Of a DNA stretch of 64,000 nt, positions 25,725 through 33,763 are shown one piece after another. The stretch's first letter is position 1, and the number at the start of each line of letters is the position of its first letter. Origin of the DNA: NIOZ-UU13 sp964417935. GTDB taxonomy: Bacteria; Planctomycetota; Phycisphaerae; Sedimentisphaerales; Anaerobacaceae. The stretch is from NCBI GenBank assembly GCA_964417935.1, contig CAYQKF010000007.1, positions 1 through 64,000 on the forward strand, in the 5' to 3' direction. The notes under the pieces were generated by a model, which saw nothing but the letters and a program-made list of their open reading frames with translations, did no database searches and had not been told where the DNA came from. Both the position numbers and the translations under genes were made by a program.

Positions 25725-26199
25725 CCGATTTTTACTGTCATGCTGAGCCGCAAGGCGAAGCATCTGGCCTTAGTGGTAGATATAACCGTTTCTGCGGAAG
25801 CCAGATTCTTCGCTTCACTACGTTTCGCTCAGAATGACAAAGTGTCGTATATTTTTGGAAGCAAGATACTTAGGACTTGTAAATAAATTATCTTCCATTT
25901 TTGGCTGGCTGCGGCTGCGGCTGGCGGTGTCAGCAAAACTCGGACTACCAACCAGTAGGCCTGCGTTTTGCTTCCTTGCCAGCCTTGTCCTCGCTGGAGC
26001 CAAAACGAAACCTAATTTCTTTACCAATCCTTATGATTGACAACTCGTCCGTATCGGTCAGTTTGTTTGGGGGCAGCTTTAACAAAAGCCTTACGGAAAA
26101 AATTTTATATTGACATCACACCCATCAGACGTTTTAATCCTTTCTTGGTCGATATGTCGAGTTGTGCATAACCGAAAAGGGCTTTGAGAAGAAGCACAG
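25725..26199. other. Intergenic gap with REP-like repeat
   Basis: The left part is the 104-bp repeat at 25736-25839. The middle (about 25900-26000) is a low-complexity stretch with CTGCGGCTGCGGCTGG and imperfect inverted segments around CCAGC/GCTGG, probably a decayed repeat. I see no gene and no clear promoter for the small gene at 26200. Confidence 0.5.
25736..25839. repeat. REP-like TGTCATnCTGAG palindrome, copy 2 (104 bp)
   Basis: TGTCATGCTGAG (25736-25747) faces CTCAGAATGACA (25828-25839). Inner sequence GCGAAGCATCTGGCC pairs partly with GCCAGATTCTTCGC. It has the same length and ends as the copy at 46461-46564. Confidence 0.7.
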
Positions 26200-26400
26200 A
26201 TGGACAAAAACCAAGAATTAGTTAATGCCGTTCTCAAATCCGCCAACAGCAGACAACAGTCAGATGATAGAAAGAGATTGACGTGCGCCGAGGCCTTTGA
26301 GCTGGCGAAAAACTTCAAGACGGAAATTATTGAGATTGGGCGTATTTGCAATCAGCACAATATAAGAATCTGTAAATGTCAACTCGGCTGTTTTGCATGA
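26200..26400 (+). CDS. Small conserved-looking protein, four cysteines
   Basis: Encodes 66 residues with LTCAEAFELAKNF, IGRICNQHNIRI and a C-terminal KCQLGCF. The AEAFELA and CQLGCF phrases resemble small proteins I associate with ModE-type regulators and anaerobic metal or molybdenum loci, but I cannot name the family. The four cysteines could bind a metal. It lies 19 bases before the preferred start of the ModE-like gene, so the two are likely co-expressed. Confidence 0.6.
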   Translation: MDKNQELVNAVLKSANSRQQSDDRKRLTCAEAFELAKNFKTEIIEIGRICNQHNIRICKCQLGCFA

Positions 26401-26419
26401 AAGCCAGGAGAACAGGAAC

Positions 26420-26773
26420 GTGAAAAATTTGAGAGCAAGGTTCAAGCTCTGGCTCAGTACAAGAGACATCGAAGGCGTTTTCGGCGACGGCAAATGGCGA
26501 CTGCTTAAAGCCATCGAAAACACAGGCTCATTAACTTCGGCCAGCAAGTCGCTCAGGATAAGCTATCGAAAGGCCTGGGGCGACCTGAAAAAAGCACAGG
26601 ACGCTTTGAATATCGCTTTAGTGAAAAAACAGCGAGGTGGCATCCTGGGCGGCCAAACCGCTCTAACCGAGCAAGGCAAAAAATGGGTCAAAGCATATAC
26701 GAGGTTCCGCAGCGACATCGAAAAAGCGGTTGAAAAAGCTTATGAAAAACATATCAAGGTACTTCTGAAATGA
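26420..26773 (+). CDS. ModE-like molybdate-responsive regulator (DNA-binding domain only)
   Basis: Winged-helix protein of about 117 residues. GDGKWRLLKAIENTGSLTSASK and SYRKAWGDLKK match the N-terminal LysR-like domain of ModE. The molybdate-binding Mop/TOBE domains are absent, as in many short ModE-family proteins. GTG 26420 is preferred because AGGAG precedes it; a TTG at 26393 would add nine residues. It overlaps the next gene by four bases. The molybdopterin gene 3 kb downstream supports a role in molybdenum or tungsten metabolism. Confidence 0.75.
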   Translation: MKNLRARFKLWLSTRDIEGVFGDGKWRLLKAIENTGSLTSASKSLRISYRKAWGDLKKAQDALNIALVKKQRGGILGGQTALTEQGKKWVKAYTRFRSDIEKAVEKAYEKHIKVLLK

Positions 26774-27600
26774 GCAAAATGGCCAAGCTTACATTTAGGC
26801 CTGCTTTGTGTTGCGCTTTTAGCCTTGTCGAACTGCTGGTCGTTATCTCTGTGATAGCTTTGCTAATCGGCCTTATTTTGCCGGCGCTGAGCCGCGCCAG
26901 GTCCATTGCCAAACAAACGGTTTGCCAAAGTCGATTACGGCAGTGGGGATTGGCCTTCGAAATCTATGCCGCGGAAAATAATGATTTTTACCCTCACATC
27001 GACGGTCGCGACCGCACGCCCAGCAATCCACAGACAGATGCCCAGCGTGCAGACTATTATTTCGGCTGGGTGGACGTGCTACCGCCCCTGATGGGAGAAA
27101 AACCCTGGCGAGACCACGATTATTGGCATCGCCCCGGCATAAATACAGTATTTCAGTGCCCCTCTGCCAGGCTTGCACCGGACAAAAGTTACAAATACAG
27201 GCCCAGAAGAAGCGGTTACTTTTCCTATGCTATGAACTCCTGCCTCGAACTTGACGAAAACTGCTGGCCTCCTTACGGATATAAAGGTACAGACTGGCTT
27301 ATGCCCAGCTTTTTGAAAACAACATCCATAAGCAATCCCCCTCGCTTAATCCTTTTGTTCGACCAACTGCTCGACCCGGCAAAAGGCTACGGCGGCAGGA
27401 AAAATAATCCCACGGCGGGAAAATATTGCGGCAGCTATCCCAAGGCTTTCAGCGCCCGTCACGCTAAGCACGGTGGATTGTTAGGCGGCTCCATCCTCTA
27501 CTGCGACTACCACGTCCAATGGAAAGCCTCAGTCTGGAAACCAGATTGGCCTGATGATTTGGAGGTGCCACCCCTCGGCGACCCCGACTGGTACCCTTGA
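26770..27600 (+). CDS. Planctomycete prepilin-like exported protein
   Basis: Type IV prepilin/pseudopilin N-terminus: FSLVELLVVISVIALLIGLILPAL with Glu at position 5 after the predicted cleavage between Ala16 and Phe17. The remaining 245 residues are soluble and rich in Tyr, Trp and Pro, resembling the DUF1559-like proteins expanded in Planctomycetes (GGSILYCDYHVQW near the end fits the late H-x-DGHV-like motif in degenerate form). It starts in a 4-base overlap with the ModE-like gene, an unexpected pairing. Function unknown; probably periplasmic and anchored by the helix. Confidence 0.75.
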   Translation: MSKMAKLTFRPALCCAFSLVELLVVISVIALLIGLILPALSRARSIAKQTVCQSRLRQWGLAFEIYAAENNDFYPHIDGRDRTPSNPQTDAQRADYYFGWVDVLPPLMGEKPWRDHDYWHRPGINTVFQCPSARLAPDKSYKYRPRRSGYFSYAMNSCLELDENCWPPYGYKGTDWLMPSFLKTTSISNPPRLILLFDQLLDPAKGYGGRKNNPTAGKYCGSYPKAFSARHAKHGGLLGGSILYCDYHVQWKASVWKPDWPDDLEVPPLGDPDWYP

Positions 27601-27668
27601 GAATTAAAGAAACCGGTATAAAGGAAAATACTTTTACTATGTCACAAAATTCAGAACGGAGCTAAGTG

Positions 27669-28685
27669 ATGAGAAGAAAATTGATGATTATAATTATTGC
27701 AAATACACTCGGACAGGTCGGCTTGGTGCGCGCAACTACTGGACTTTCAATCTATGAAATCCAGTACACCACAGATGCTAACGACATCAGCCCCCAAAAC
27801 GGGAATGTCGTCGATTGTCTCGGCGGAATAGTTACTCACAAACCTCCAACAGGAAGACCAAGACTTATTATTCAAGACCCGAACTATCCTGATGGTTGGG
27901 GTGCTATTCAGGTGAAAGACTTATACAGCACGGGAGTTTTTGTTGATGTAAATGTCGGGGACCGGCTTTCCTTCACCAATGTCATGGTTGAGGACAATAA
28001 AGGTACTACGTTTTTGCAGTATATAGAGGACAATAACGCCGGCTTTTCGATAGTCAGTACAAACAATCCTCTACCGGTACCAAAGGTTGTAACAATTGAC
28101 GAAATTGCCGCACCTCTCGAAGGCCTTGATGTCTGGGTTGTGCCGGACCACAATGCCGAAAAATATGAGGCAATACTGATTAAAATCATAGATGTTTATG
28201 TTAAGGACCTTGGTTACGGAAAGGCTTATGACAACTACCTGCTTACAAGCAATGTTGACCCTAACCTTACCTGCTGGGCCTCTGACTATATGAATGGCGA
28301 TAGGGTCGAAATTTATCACCCCTATATAGAGATAGGACAAAATTTCTGCAGTGTAACTGGTGTCCTCGAACAATACACTTCAGAGCAAGAAGGTATTTAC
28401 TACGATTATTATCAGTTACTTACAACCAGCACTGATGCTTTCACAATCGACCAGACCGCTGATTTTGACGGCGACTGTGATGTTGACCTTGCCGACTTTA
28501 GCATTTTCGCCGAACATTGGCTGCAAACCGGATGCTCAGAACCCGATTGGTGTGGCGGAACAGACCTCACCCCTGCTTCCGCAAGGGTAAACTTGTCCCC
28601 GCTAAAGCGGGGAGACCAGCCGAATGGACTTGTGGACACCTTCGATTTATTAAAATTCGCCCAGCATTGGCTTGAAGGCAGGTAA
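27669..28685 (+). CDS. Secreted protein with OB-like domain and dockerin-type repeats
   Basis: Signal peptide MRRKLMIIIIANTLGQVGLVRA, then an OB-fold-like domain of about 200 residues (GGIVTHKPPTGRPRLIIQD; VGDRLSFTNV). Two C-terminal dockerin-type calcium segments follow: DFDGDCDVDLADFSIFAEHW and NGLVDTFDLLKFAQHW. The second calcium loop is interrupted by about 17 residues (TPASARVNLSPLKRGDQP) encoded by two palindromes (28570-28588, 28596-28613), which look like an insertion. ATG 27669 has GGAG upstream. Probably exported; dockerins in Planctomycetes often occur without cellulosomes. Confidence 0.7.
   Translation: MRRKLMIIIIANTLGQVGLVRATTGLSIYEIQYTTDANDISPQNGNVVDCLGGIVTHKPPTGRPRLIIQDPNYPDGWGAIQVKDLYSTGVFVDVNVGDRLSFTNVMVEDNKGTTFLQYIEDNNAGFSIVSTNNPLPVPKVVTIDEIAAPLEGLDVWVVPDHNAEKYEAILIKIIDVYVKDLGYGKAYDNYLLTSNVDPNLTCWASDYMNGDRVEIYHPYIEIGQNFCSVTGVLEQYTSEQEGIYYDYYQLLTTSTDAFTIDQTADFDGDCDVDLADFSIFAEHWLQTGCSEPDWCGGTDLTPASARVNLSPLKRGDQPNGLVDTFDLLKFAQHWLEGR
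28570..28613. repeat. Two in-frame hairpins in the dockerin gene
   Basis: ACCCCTGC pairs with GCAAGGGT with one wobble (28569-28588), and TCCCCGC (28596-28602) pairs perfectly with GCGGGGA (28607-28613) over a TAAA loop. The DNA is translated without a frameshift, inside what should be a compact calcium-binding repeat. Confidence 0.6.
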
Positions 28686-28742
28686 GAGCTATGATATAAG
28701 TTTAATGCAACAAACAAAGCTTTAATTTAAGGAAAGACACAA

Positions 28743-29360
28743 ATGAAGAAAGAGTATATTTTGGGAGTCCTGTTTTTTAGTGGATTGTGGGGTATTTCCG
28801 AAGCTGTTCTGGGCGGTGCTCTGTATCGTGCAGGTGTGCTTTACGCATCGGTTCCTTTAACCATTATAGGCTTTATCGTAATGACTATCGCCAAGGTATA
28901 TTTCCCGCAGAAAGGCACGGCGACGCTTATCGCCGCCTGTGCGATGTTGTACAAGTTTCTGAATGTCCCGTTTTTTGCCTGTCATCTTCTGGGTATTCTT
29001 CTGATGGGCATCTGCTACGACTTGTTTTTCAGCGTATTTAAGATAAAGAGCCGGCCTCTCTCAGCAGCGGCAGCCGTTTATTTATACTACGCATTGTTTG
29101 CCTTGATGATTACTTATGTTTTCCAGTATGAGCACTGGGTGCAGGCAGGATTCGCCGTGGTGCTGCGACACGTCGGAATCAGCGGCAGCATGACTGCCTT
29201 AGGATGCGCGGTCTTGATACCATCGGGTTTTCGTCTTGGCGAACGGCTCAAGGCAAATTTTGTTACGCCGTTTAACTTACGATCGCAATTAGTCCCGGGC
29301 GCTGTATTGGCGGCTACTATCGGATTGTGGGTCTTCAGCATAACGGCATATATCTCTTGA
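28743..29360 (+). CDS. Small polytopic membrane protein, unknown
   Basis: Membrane protein of 205 residues with about six hydrophobic segments and an N-terminal LGVLFFSGLWGISEAVLGG. It resembles the general build of small-molecule transporter S-components, but I cannot place it in a family. It lies 11 bases upstream of the molybdopterin fusion gene, so a link to molybdenum or cofactor uptake is possible. The GGAAAG before ATG 28743 supports the start. Confidence 0.6.
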   Translation: MKKEYILGVLFFSGLWGISEAVLGGALYRAGVLYASVPLTIIGFIVMTIAKVYFPQKGTATLIAACAMLYKFLNVPFFACHLLGILLMGICYDLFFSVFKIKSRPLSAAAAVYLYYALFALMITYVFQYEHWVQAGFAVVLRHVGISGSMTALGCAVLIPSGFRLGERLKANFVTPFNLRSQLVPGAVLAATIGLWVFSITAYIS

Positions 29361-29371
29361 ATTAACAGCCG

Positions 29372-31174
29372 ATGGTAACAACACAAAACAGGCTCATTTT
29401 GTGGACAGGCCCAAAACACTGCGGCAAAACCACCAGCGCTACGAAGCTTGCACAAATCGCCCGTGCTGAAGGATTTAACGTCGCAGGACTGTTGTCGCCT
29501 CCCCTTTACCATAACAGCGAATTGCTCGGATTTGATGTCCTTGATTTGCAAAACGGAACGCGAGCACCCCTGGCAAGACGTAAAATAAGCCCAAGTAAAG
29601 CCGAGCCATTCACTTTTATTGCCGATGGATTAAAACTCGGCAAAGCTGTTCTGAGCGCAGAGGCCACGACATCTGCTGACCTTGTCATTGTCGATGAATT
29701 CGGGCCGTTGGAACTAAACAACCAGGGCTGGCGCAAGAACGTAGATTCATTATTGATTTCGAGCAATGCCGTTGTATTACTTGTCGTTCGCCGGGAATTA
29801 GCTGACACAGTTCGACAAGTATATGCAGGTCTGCCCTGCCAGGAGCTTGCCGCAACTGAGGGGGACTCCATCGATGAAGTTATTACTATGCTCAAAAATC
29901 GCCGTCACGCCTGTCAGAAGCGTGCTTTTCAGCATCACGTTGAGGGACCCCGCTTTGCGGGAACCAATAAAATGATTAAGCTTGATGGAATGTTGATGAT
30001 TGGTTCTGCAGGAGCCAATGTGGGCAAGACAGAACTGGCCTGCACACTTCTCAGGAAATTCAGTAAGACCAGGGATATAATAGGAATAAAGGTTACTACC
30101 ATAAAGGACAAAGACGGCCAATGTCCTCGCGGCGGTGAAGGCTGCGGGGTCTGCTCTTCGCTGGAAGGCGTCTATTGCATTACGGAAGAGACCGATAGCA
30201 GCTCAGGTAAAGATACAGCAAGACTCCTAACTGCCGGTGCAAGCCGGGTATTCTGGCTGCGCGTTCTCAAAGAACACCTTCTGGAGGGCACAACCGCCCT
30301 GCTGGATGTAATCGGAACTGATGCCATTTCAATTTGCGAATCAAATTCACTGCGCCAAGTGGTTGAACCGGGACTTTTCCTGATGGCTAAGAACAGTAAC
30401 CTGAAAGTCTGGAAAAGCTCAGCCCTGCAGGTAAAAAAATATGCAGATAGAATTGTGATTTCAGATGGTAGCAGATTTGATTTCGACCTCGACAGGATAA
30501 AACTTAGAAACGGCAAATGGATAATATCCCGCACCAAAATCAGCGCCGAGGCGAAACCAGTAAACCAGTATCGAACAGGCCAGCGACGGAGGGAATTTTG
30601 GTGCGGGACAAAGGCGACAGCGATAATTATGGCCGGCGGAGGCAGCAGCCGAATGGGCACTGATAAAAACATGCTGCCGATTAAGGGGCAATCTATAATA
30701 GAGGCAATCTGCGAACAGCTTCGCGGCTTCTTCGATGAGATACTTATAAGTGCCAATGAAGTGGACAAGTTTGCGTTTCTTGGCTTCGAAGTCATCCCGG
30801 ACAAAGTACCGGAACAGGGGCCTTTGATGGGTATAGCTTCGGCCCTGGAGGCCTCGGCCAACGAACTCAATTTCGTAGTTGCCTGCGATATTCCAAAAAT
30901 AAACCTGGCTTGTGTAAACAGGATGCTCACCGACGCCCTTGAAAGCCAGGCAGACATAGTCGTTCCAACAACCGGCGATGAAAAATACGAACCGCTCTTC
31001 GCTATCTACCGCAAAACCGCGCTCGAGGCCATAAACAAGGTATTGTCATCAGGAAAACGTAAAATAACCGATGTATTCATCCTGTGCACGGTCAAGTATA
31101 TTGAGCTGGACAACACAGATTGGCTTGTGAATCTTAATACAATGGCTGATTATGAAGAATTCCAAAAACACTGA
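29372..31174 (+). CDS. NTPase / MobB-like / MobA triple fusion (molybdopterin nucleotide biosynthesis)
   Basis: A 600-residue protein with three domains. Domain 1 (about 1-185) is a THEP1/NTPase_1-like P-loop (GPKHCGKTT at 13-21, Walker B LVIVDEFGPLE). Domain 2 (about 200-385) is a second P-loop domain (SAGANVGKTELAC) with a CPRGGEGCGVCSS cysteine cluster, MobB-like in position but divergent. Domain 3 (about 413-600) is MobA (IIMAGGGSSRMGTDKNMLP), which transfers GMP to molybdopterin. Both linkers are encoded by palindromic DNA (29944-29965 and 30528-30607). It probably matures Mo/W bis-MGD for formate dehydrogenase, an enzyme needed by the neighbouring pathway. MobA function is confident; domains 1 and 2 are less so. 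Confidence 0.82.
   Translation: MVTTQNRLILWTGPKHCGKTTSATKLAQIARAEGFNVAGLLSPPLYHNSELLGFDVLDLQNGTRAPLARRKISPSKAEPFTFIADGLKLGKAVLSAEATTSADLVIVDEFGPLELNNQGWRKNVDSLLISSNAVVLLVVRRELADTVRQVYAGLPCQELAATEGDSIDEVITMLKNRRHACQKRAFQHHVEGPRFAGTNKMIKLDGMLMIGSAGANVGKTELACTLLRKFSKTRDIIGIKVTTIKDKDGQCPRGGEGCGVCSSLEGVYCITEETDSSSGKDTARLLTAGASRVFWLRVLKEHLLEGTTALLDVIGTDAISICESNSLRQVVEPGLFLMAKNSNLKVWKSSALQVKKYADRIVISDGSRFDFDLDRIKLRNGKWIISRTKISAEAKPVNQYRTGQRRREFWCGTKATAIIMAGGGSSRMGTDKNMLPIKGQSIIEAICEQLRGFFDEILISANEVDKFAFLGFEVIPDKVPEQGPLMGIASALEASANELNFVVACDIPKINLACVNRMLTDALESQADIVVPTTGDEKYEPLFAIYRKTALEAINKVLSSGKRKITDVFILCTVKYIELDNTDWLVNLNTMADYEEFQKH
29944..29965. repeat. In-frame palindromic element, copy 2
   Basis: Differs by one base from the element at 21414-21435 (core GACCCCGCTTTGCGGGAACC) and is read in the same phase as GPRFAGT. 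It encodes residues about 191-198, the junction between domains 1 and 2 of the fusion protein. Confidence 0.75.
30528..30607. repeat. 80-bp element with perfect 13-bp inverted ends inside a gene
   Basis: CCCGCACCAAAAT (30528-30540) is mirrored by ATTTTGGTGCGGG (30595-30607). The 54 bases between are GC-rich with partly self-complementary segments. The element is read in frame as residues about 386-412, the linker before the MobA domain. Its terminal inverted repeats suggest a miniature mobile element. Confidence 0.7.
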
Positions 31175-31227
31175 TTTGATGTGCAAAGTTACGCAGAAAC
31201 GAAATCCGAATAGAGGAACGAAGCACA

Positions 31228-31857
31228 ATGGCTCACGAAGGTCTTTGGGAACAGCTTGACAAGCTCGACGGCACGAAAACAGCGCAACGGGCAAAGTGCC
31301 AATATCTCAGCAACCCGGAGCGTTACATTGTTACCTTTCTGAATGCCGAGTATGTGGTCAATCTTTCGGACAGGAATATCTTTTCCGCCCCGTCCGGTTC
31401 TCCACAGTCCGCAGGATACCTGACGGTGGAACCTGCGGAGTTTCTCGAACAGCTTTGCATACTTGCATATTTGATAAATGCCCAGGATCTGCCGCTCACC
31501 GACAAACTTGTTGGGGCCGAAACCTTACCGGGCGGTCAGTTCTTCTTCAGAGGCCTGCACAGCCTGCCTACCGAAAAGTTAGAACAAACCTTTGGCAGCC
31601 ATCCCGAAGTTTTACATCAGATTTCGGCCCAGTTCGACGCCGAACGATGTGAATTTGGCGACGCCTCAATTCGGTTGTATATATTGCCCCGGCTGCCGCT
31701 GACAATAGTGATTTGGCGCCGTTGTGAGGAATTCGATGCCCGGGCATTAATACTATTCGACCAAACCGCAGCTTCTCAGTTACCATTGGACGCCTTGTTA
31801 GCGGCTGCGAATCTGACCGTAGAGGCCTTGGTAAAAACCGCTACGGAAAATAGTTAA
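31228..31857 (+). CDS. DUF3786 domain protein
   Basis: Soluble protein of 209 residues. The phrases TFLNAEYVVNLSDRNIFS, GAETLPGGQFFFRGLHSLP, PLTIVIWRRCEEFDARALILFD match DUF3786, a family I know mainly from strict anaerobes where it often sits near corrinoid, CODH or methyltransferase genes. Its biochemical function is unknown. It lies between the molybdopterin gene and the CooC gene, consistent with membership in the anaerobic C1 gene neighbourhood. Confidence 0.7.
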   Translation: MAHEGLWEQLDKLDGTKTAQRAKCQYLSNPERYIVTFLNAEYVVNLSDRNIFSAPSGSPQSAGYLTVEPAEFLEQLCILAYLINAQDLPLTDKLVGAETLPGGQFFFRGLHSLPTEKLEQTFGSHPEVLHQISAQFDAERCEFGDASIRLYILPRLPLTIVIWRRCEEFDARALILFDQTAASQLPLDALLAAANLTVEALVKTATENS

Positions 31858-31866
31858 ATAGTGAAC

Positions 31867-31906
31867 GGTGAGTAATAAGTAGTTAATTAACCACTCACTA
31901 CTCACC
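31867..31906. repeat. 40-bp near-perfect palindrome
   Basis: GGTGAGTA (31867-31874) mirrors TACTCACC (31899-31906), and inside AGTAGTTAA mirrors TTAACCACT with one mismatch. It lies between the DUF3786 and CooC genes and may be a REP-like element or a bidirectional terminator. A fragment with TGGTGAGTGGTGAGTAG is also at 49219-49236. Confidence 0.5.
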
Positions 31907-31940
31907 AACTAACCATTTACAAATATTACCAGCTAAACGC

Positions 31941-31969
31941 TTGACAGTTTCTCACAAAGCGGTTAGGTT
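31941..31969 (+). promoter_or_regulatory. Possible promoter for the Wood-Ljungdahl locus
   Basis: A perfect TTGACA (31941-31946) is followed after 17 bases by TAGGTT (31964-31969), a poor -10. It is the best candidate upstream of the cooC gene at 32053. Confidence 0.3.
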
Positions 31970-32052
31970 GTCAGCCTATATCGTACTTTGAATCTATTTG
32001 TTCAGGTGTAGGGAAGCAAACGGCCGATAAAAAGGCCGCTATTATATCTGTA

Positions 32053-32859
32053 ATGCAGGGCGTAAAAATAGCAATTGGTGGCAAAGGGGGCGTAGGAAAG
32101 ACCACAGTTTGTGCAATCTGGGCCCAGCTATTTGCCGAAAGCGGATTTGACGTCCTGGCAATCGATGCCGACCCAAACACCAACCTTGCTTCAGCTTTCG
32201 GCCTAACTCCCAAGCAAAGTCCACAACCACTCATCAGGATGAAAGAATTGATTGCTGAGCGTACAGGAACCGGCAAAGACTCTGTGGGCGCATATTTCAA
32301 GCTCAATCCTAAAGTCAGCGACTTGCCGGAACAATACTGGCTTGAAGTGGGTAAGTTGAAGCTGCTGGTCTTAGGAGCTATTACCCAGGCCGGCGCCGGC
32401 TGCGCCTGTCCGGAAGGCGCGTTCTTAAAGGCACTGCTGACGCATACCATATTACAACGTCAGGAACTGGTCCTGGTTGATTTGGCTGCCGGCGTTGAAT
32501 TTATGGGCAGAGCAAGTGTGCAAGGCATTGATGCCTTTGTAGCAGTTGTTGAGCCTGGAGGCAGAAGTATCGAAACGGCCAACAATATCGCCAAAATGGC
32601 CAAAGAATTAGGCATTGGTTGTGTTGGAACAATTGCTAACAGGATTACCGAGCCGGCTCAGGCAGAGGTGATAAAATCGCAATTGAAAGATACAGTGCAG
32701 TTAGGAACTCTTCGGTACAGCCGGTCTCTCCAGGAAGCCGACCTCAGACGCGCCCCCGTTTTTGGAGCCGATGCTGAAGTTACCGAGCAGCTCAAACAGG
32801 CAAAGAACAAATTGGTAGAGCTTATTTCCGGGTCTTCTTCAAAGGTCAAAAAACAATAA
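32053..32859 (+). CDS. cooC: CooC-type ATPase for CO dehydrogenase nickel maturation
   Basis: MinD/SIMIBI-class ATPase of 268 residues that loads nickel into the C-cluster of CO dehydrogenase. It has the deviant Walker A GGKGGVGKTT (residues 9-18), IDADPNTN, and the metal-binding CxC as GCACPEG near 116-120. A second CooC/AcsF paralogue sits within the acs genes at 46594, so this one may serve CODH (acsA) and the other ACS. Start ATG 32053 has no strong Shine-Dalgarno. It opens the run of same-strand redox genes. Confidence 0.88.
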   Translation: MQGVKIAIGGKGGVGKTTVCAIWAQLFAESGFDVLAIDADPNTNLASAFGLTPKQSPQPLIRMKELIAERTGTGKDSVGAYFKLNPKVSDLPEQYWLEVGKLKLLVLGAITQAGAGCACPEGAFLKALLTHTILQRQELVLVDLAAGVEFMGRASVQGIDAFVAVVEPGGRSIETANNIAKMAKELGIGCVGTIANRITEPAQAEVIKSQLKDTVQLGTLRYSRSLQEADLRRAPVFGADAEVTEQLKQAKNKLVELISGSSSKVKKQ

Positions 32860-32920
32860 TTGACAACGTAAGGAATTTCTATTATATAGATAGTTTTTCA
32901 TTTTGGTTTTGGAGACGAAG

Positions 32921-33469
32921 ATGGGTAAAGCCATAATGGTAAATATCGAAAAATGTTTGGCTTGCAAGAGTTGCGAGATAGCATGTGCAGTGGCGCATTC
33001 CAAGTCGAGGGTTCTCGAGGAAGCGATAGCGGAGCGGCCTACGCCACAGAGAAGAGTAACGGTAGAGGCGGCTGGGGAATTTGCAGTGCCACTGCAGTGC
33101 AGGCACTGTGAGGATGCGCCGTGTATCTCGGTTTGCCCAACGGCGGCGATACATCGACCCGAAGCTGATGGGCCTGTATTGATAGAACAAGACAGGTGTA
33201 TCGGCTGCAAGTTTTGCCTTATGGTTTGTCCGTTTGGAGTTATTGATGTCTCCACCGACGGCAAAGTTATGCTCAAGTGTGACCTTTGCATTGAGCGAAC
33301 CAAAGCGGGTCAGGAACCAGCCTGTGTTGAGGCCTGTCCCACCGGCGCATTGAAATTAGTTGACGAAAAGGAATTGGCAGCGCACAAACGCCGGCTCACC
33401 GCCTGGGAACTTGCCTTATCAACTCAGCAAAATAATAACAAAGAAAAGCAAAAAGAGAATACTCAATGA
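32921..33469 (+). CDS. Four-cluster 4Fe-4S ferredoxin (CooF/HydN-like)
   Basis: Electron carrier of 182 residues with four cysteine sets: CLACKSCEIAC (near 13-23), CRHCEDAPCISVCP, CIGCKFCLMVCP and CDLCIERTKAGQEPACVEACP. This is the CooF/HydN/FdhB-like arrangement that joins CODH, hydrogenase or formate dehydrogenase to another partner. ATG 32921 is chosen because GGAG lies six bases before it. It overlaps the next gene by four bases. Likely partner here is the NuoEF-like module or CODH. Confidence 0.85.
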   Translation: MGKAIMVNIEKCLACKSCEIACAVAHSKSRVLEEAIAERPTPQRRVTVEAAGEFAVPLQCRHCEDAPCISVCPTAAIHRPEADGPVLIEQDRCIGCKFCLMVCPFGVIDVSTDGKVMLKCDLCIERTKAGQEPACVEACPTGALKLVDEKELAAHKRRLTAWELALSTQQNNNKEKQKENTQ

Positions 33470-33750
33470 TAACCGTAACCGTATGCGTGGGCAGCTCTTG
33501 TCACATCAAGGGTGCCCGGGAGATGATAGCTCGTTTCAACGACTTTCTGACCAAAGAGGACCTTGGGGACAAGGTCGAGTTAAAAGGCTCATTCTGCATG
33601 GATCGATGTGGCGAGGGTATTAATTGGAAGATTGACGATGAGATTTTCAGCAGCTCCAGCGTGGAAGATGGGGCCGAAATGTTCCGAAAAAAAGTTTTGG
33701 GGCTTCTCAAGGAAGAAACACCTGAGCAGCCTGCTAAGGACCCAGGTTAG
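33466..33750 (+). CDS. Thioredoxin-fold [2Fe-2S] ferredoxin
   Basis: Protein of 94 residues with the C-x4-C ... C-x3-C pattern of thioredoxin-like [2Fe-2S] ferredoxins: Cys7, Cys12, Cys44 and Cys48. Related domains form the C-terminal half of NuoE/HydC and the N-terminus of HydB. It is translationally coupled with both neighbours (ATGA overlap upstream, 13-bp gap downstream) and probably belongs to the diaphorase complex. Confidence 0.83.
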   Translation: MITVTVCVGSSCHIKGAREMIARFNDFLTKEDLGDKVELKGSFCMDRCGEGINWKIDDEIFSSSSVEDGAEMFRKKVLGLLKEETPEQPAKDPG

Positions 33751-33763
33751 AGGAGAATTTACT

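Noticed and set aside
25834..26113. Overlapping small frames in the gap before the ModE block
   Set aside because: They read through a decayed low-complexity repeat in two phases with no start signals.
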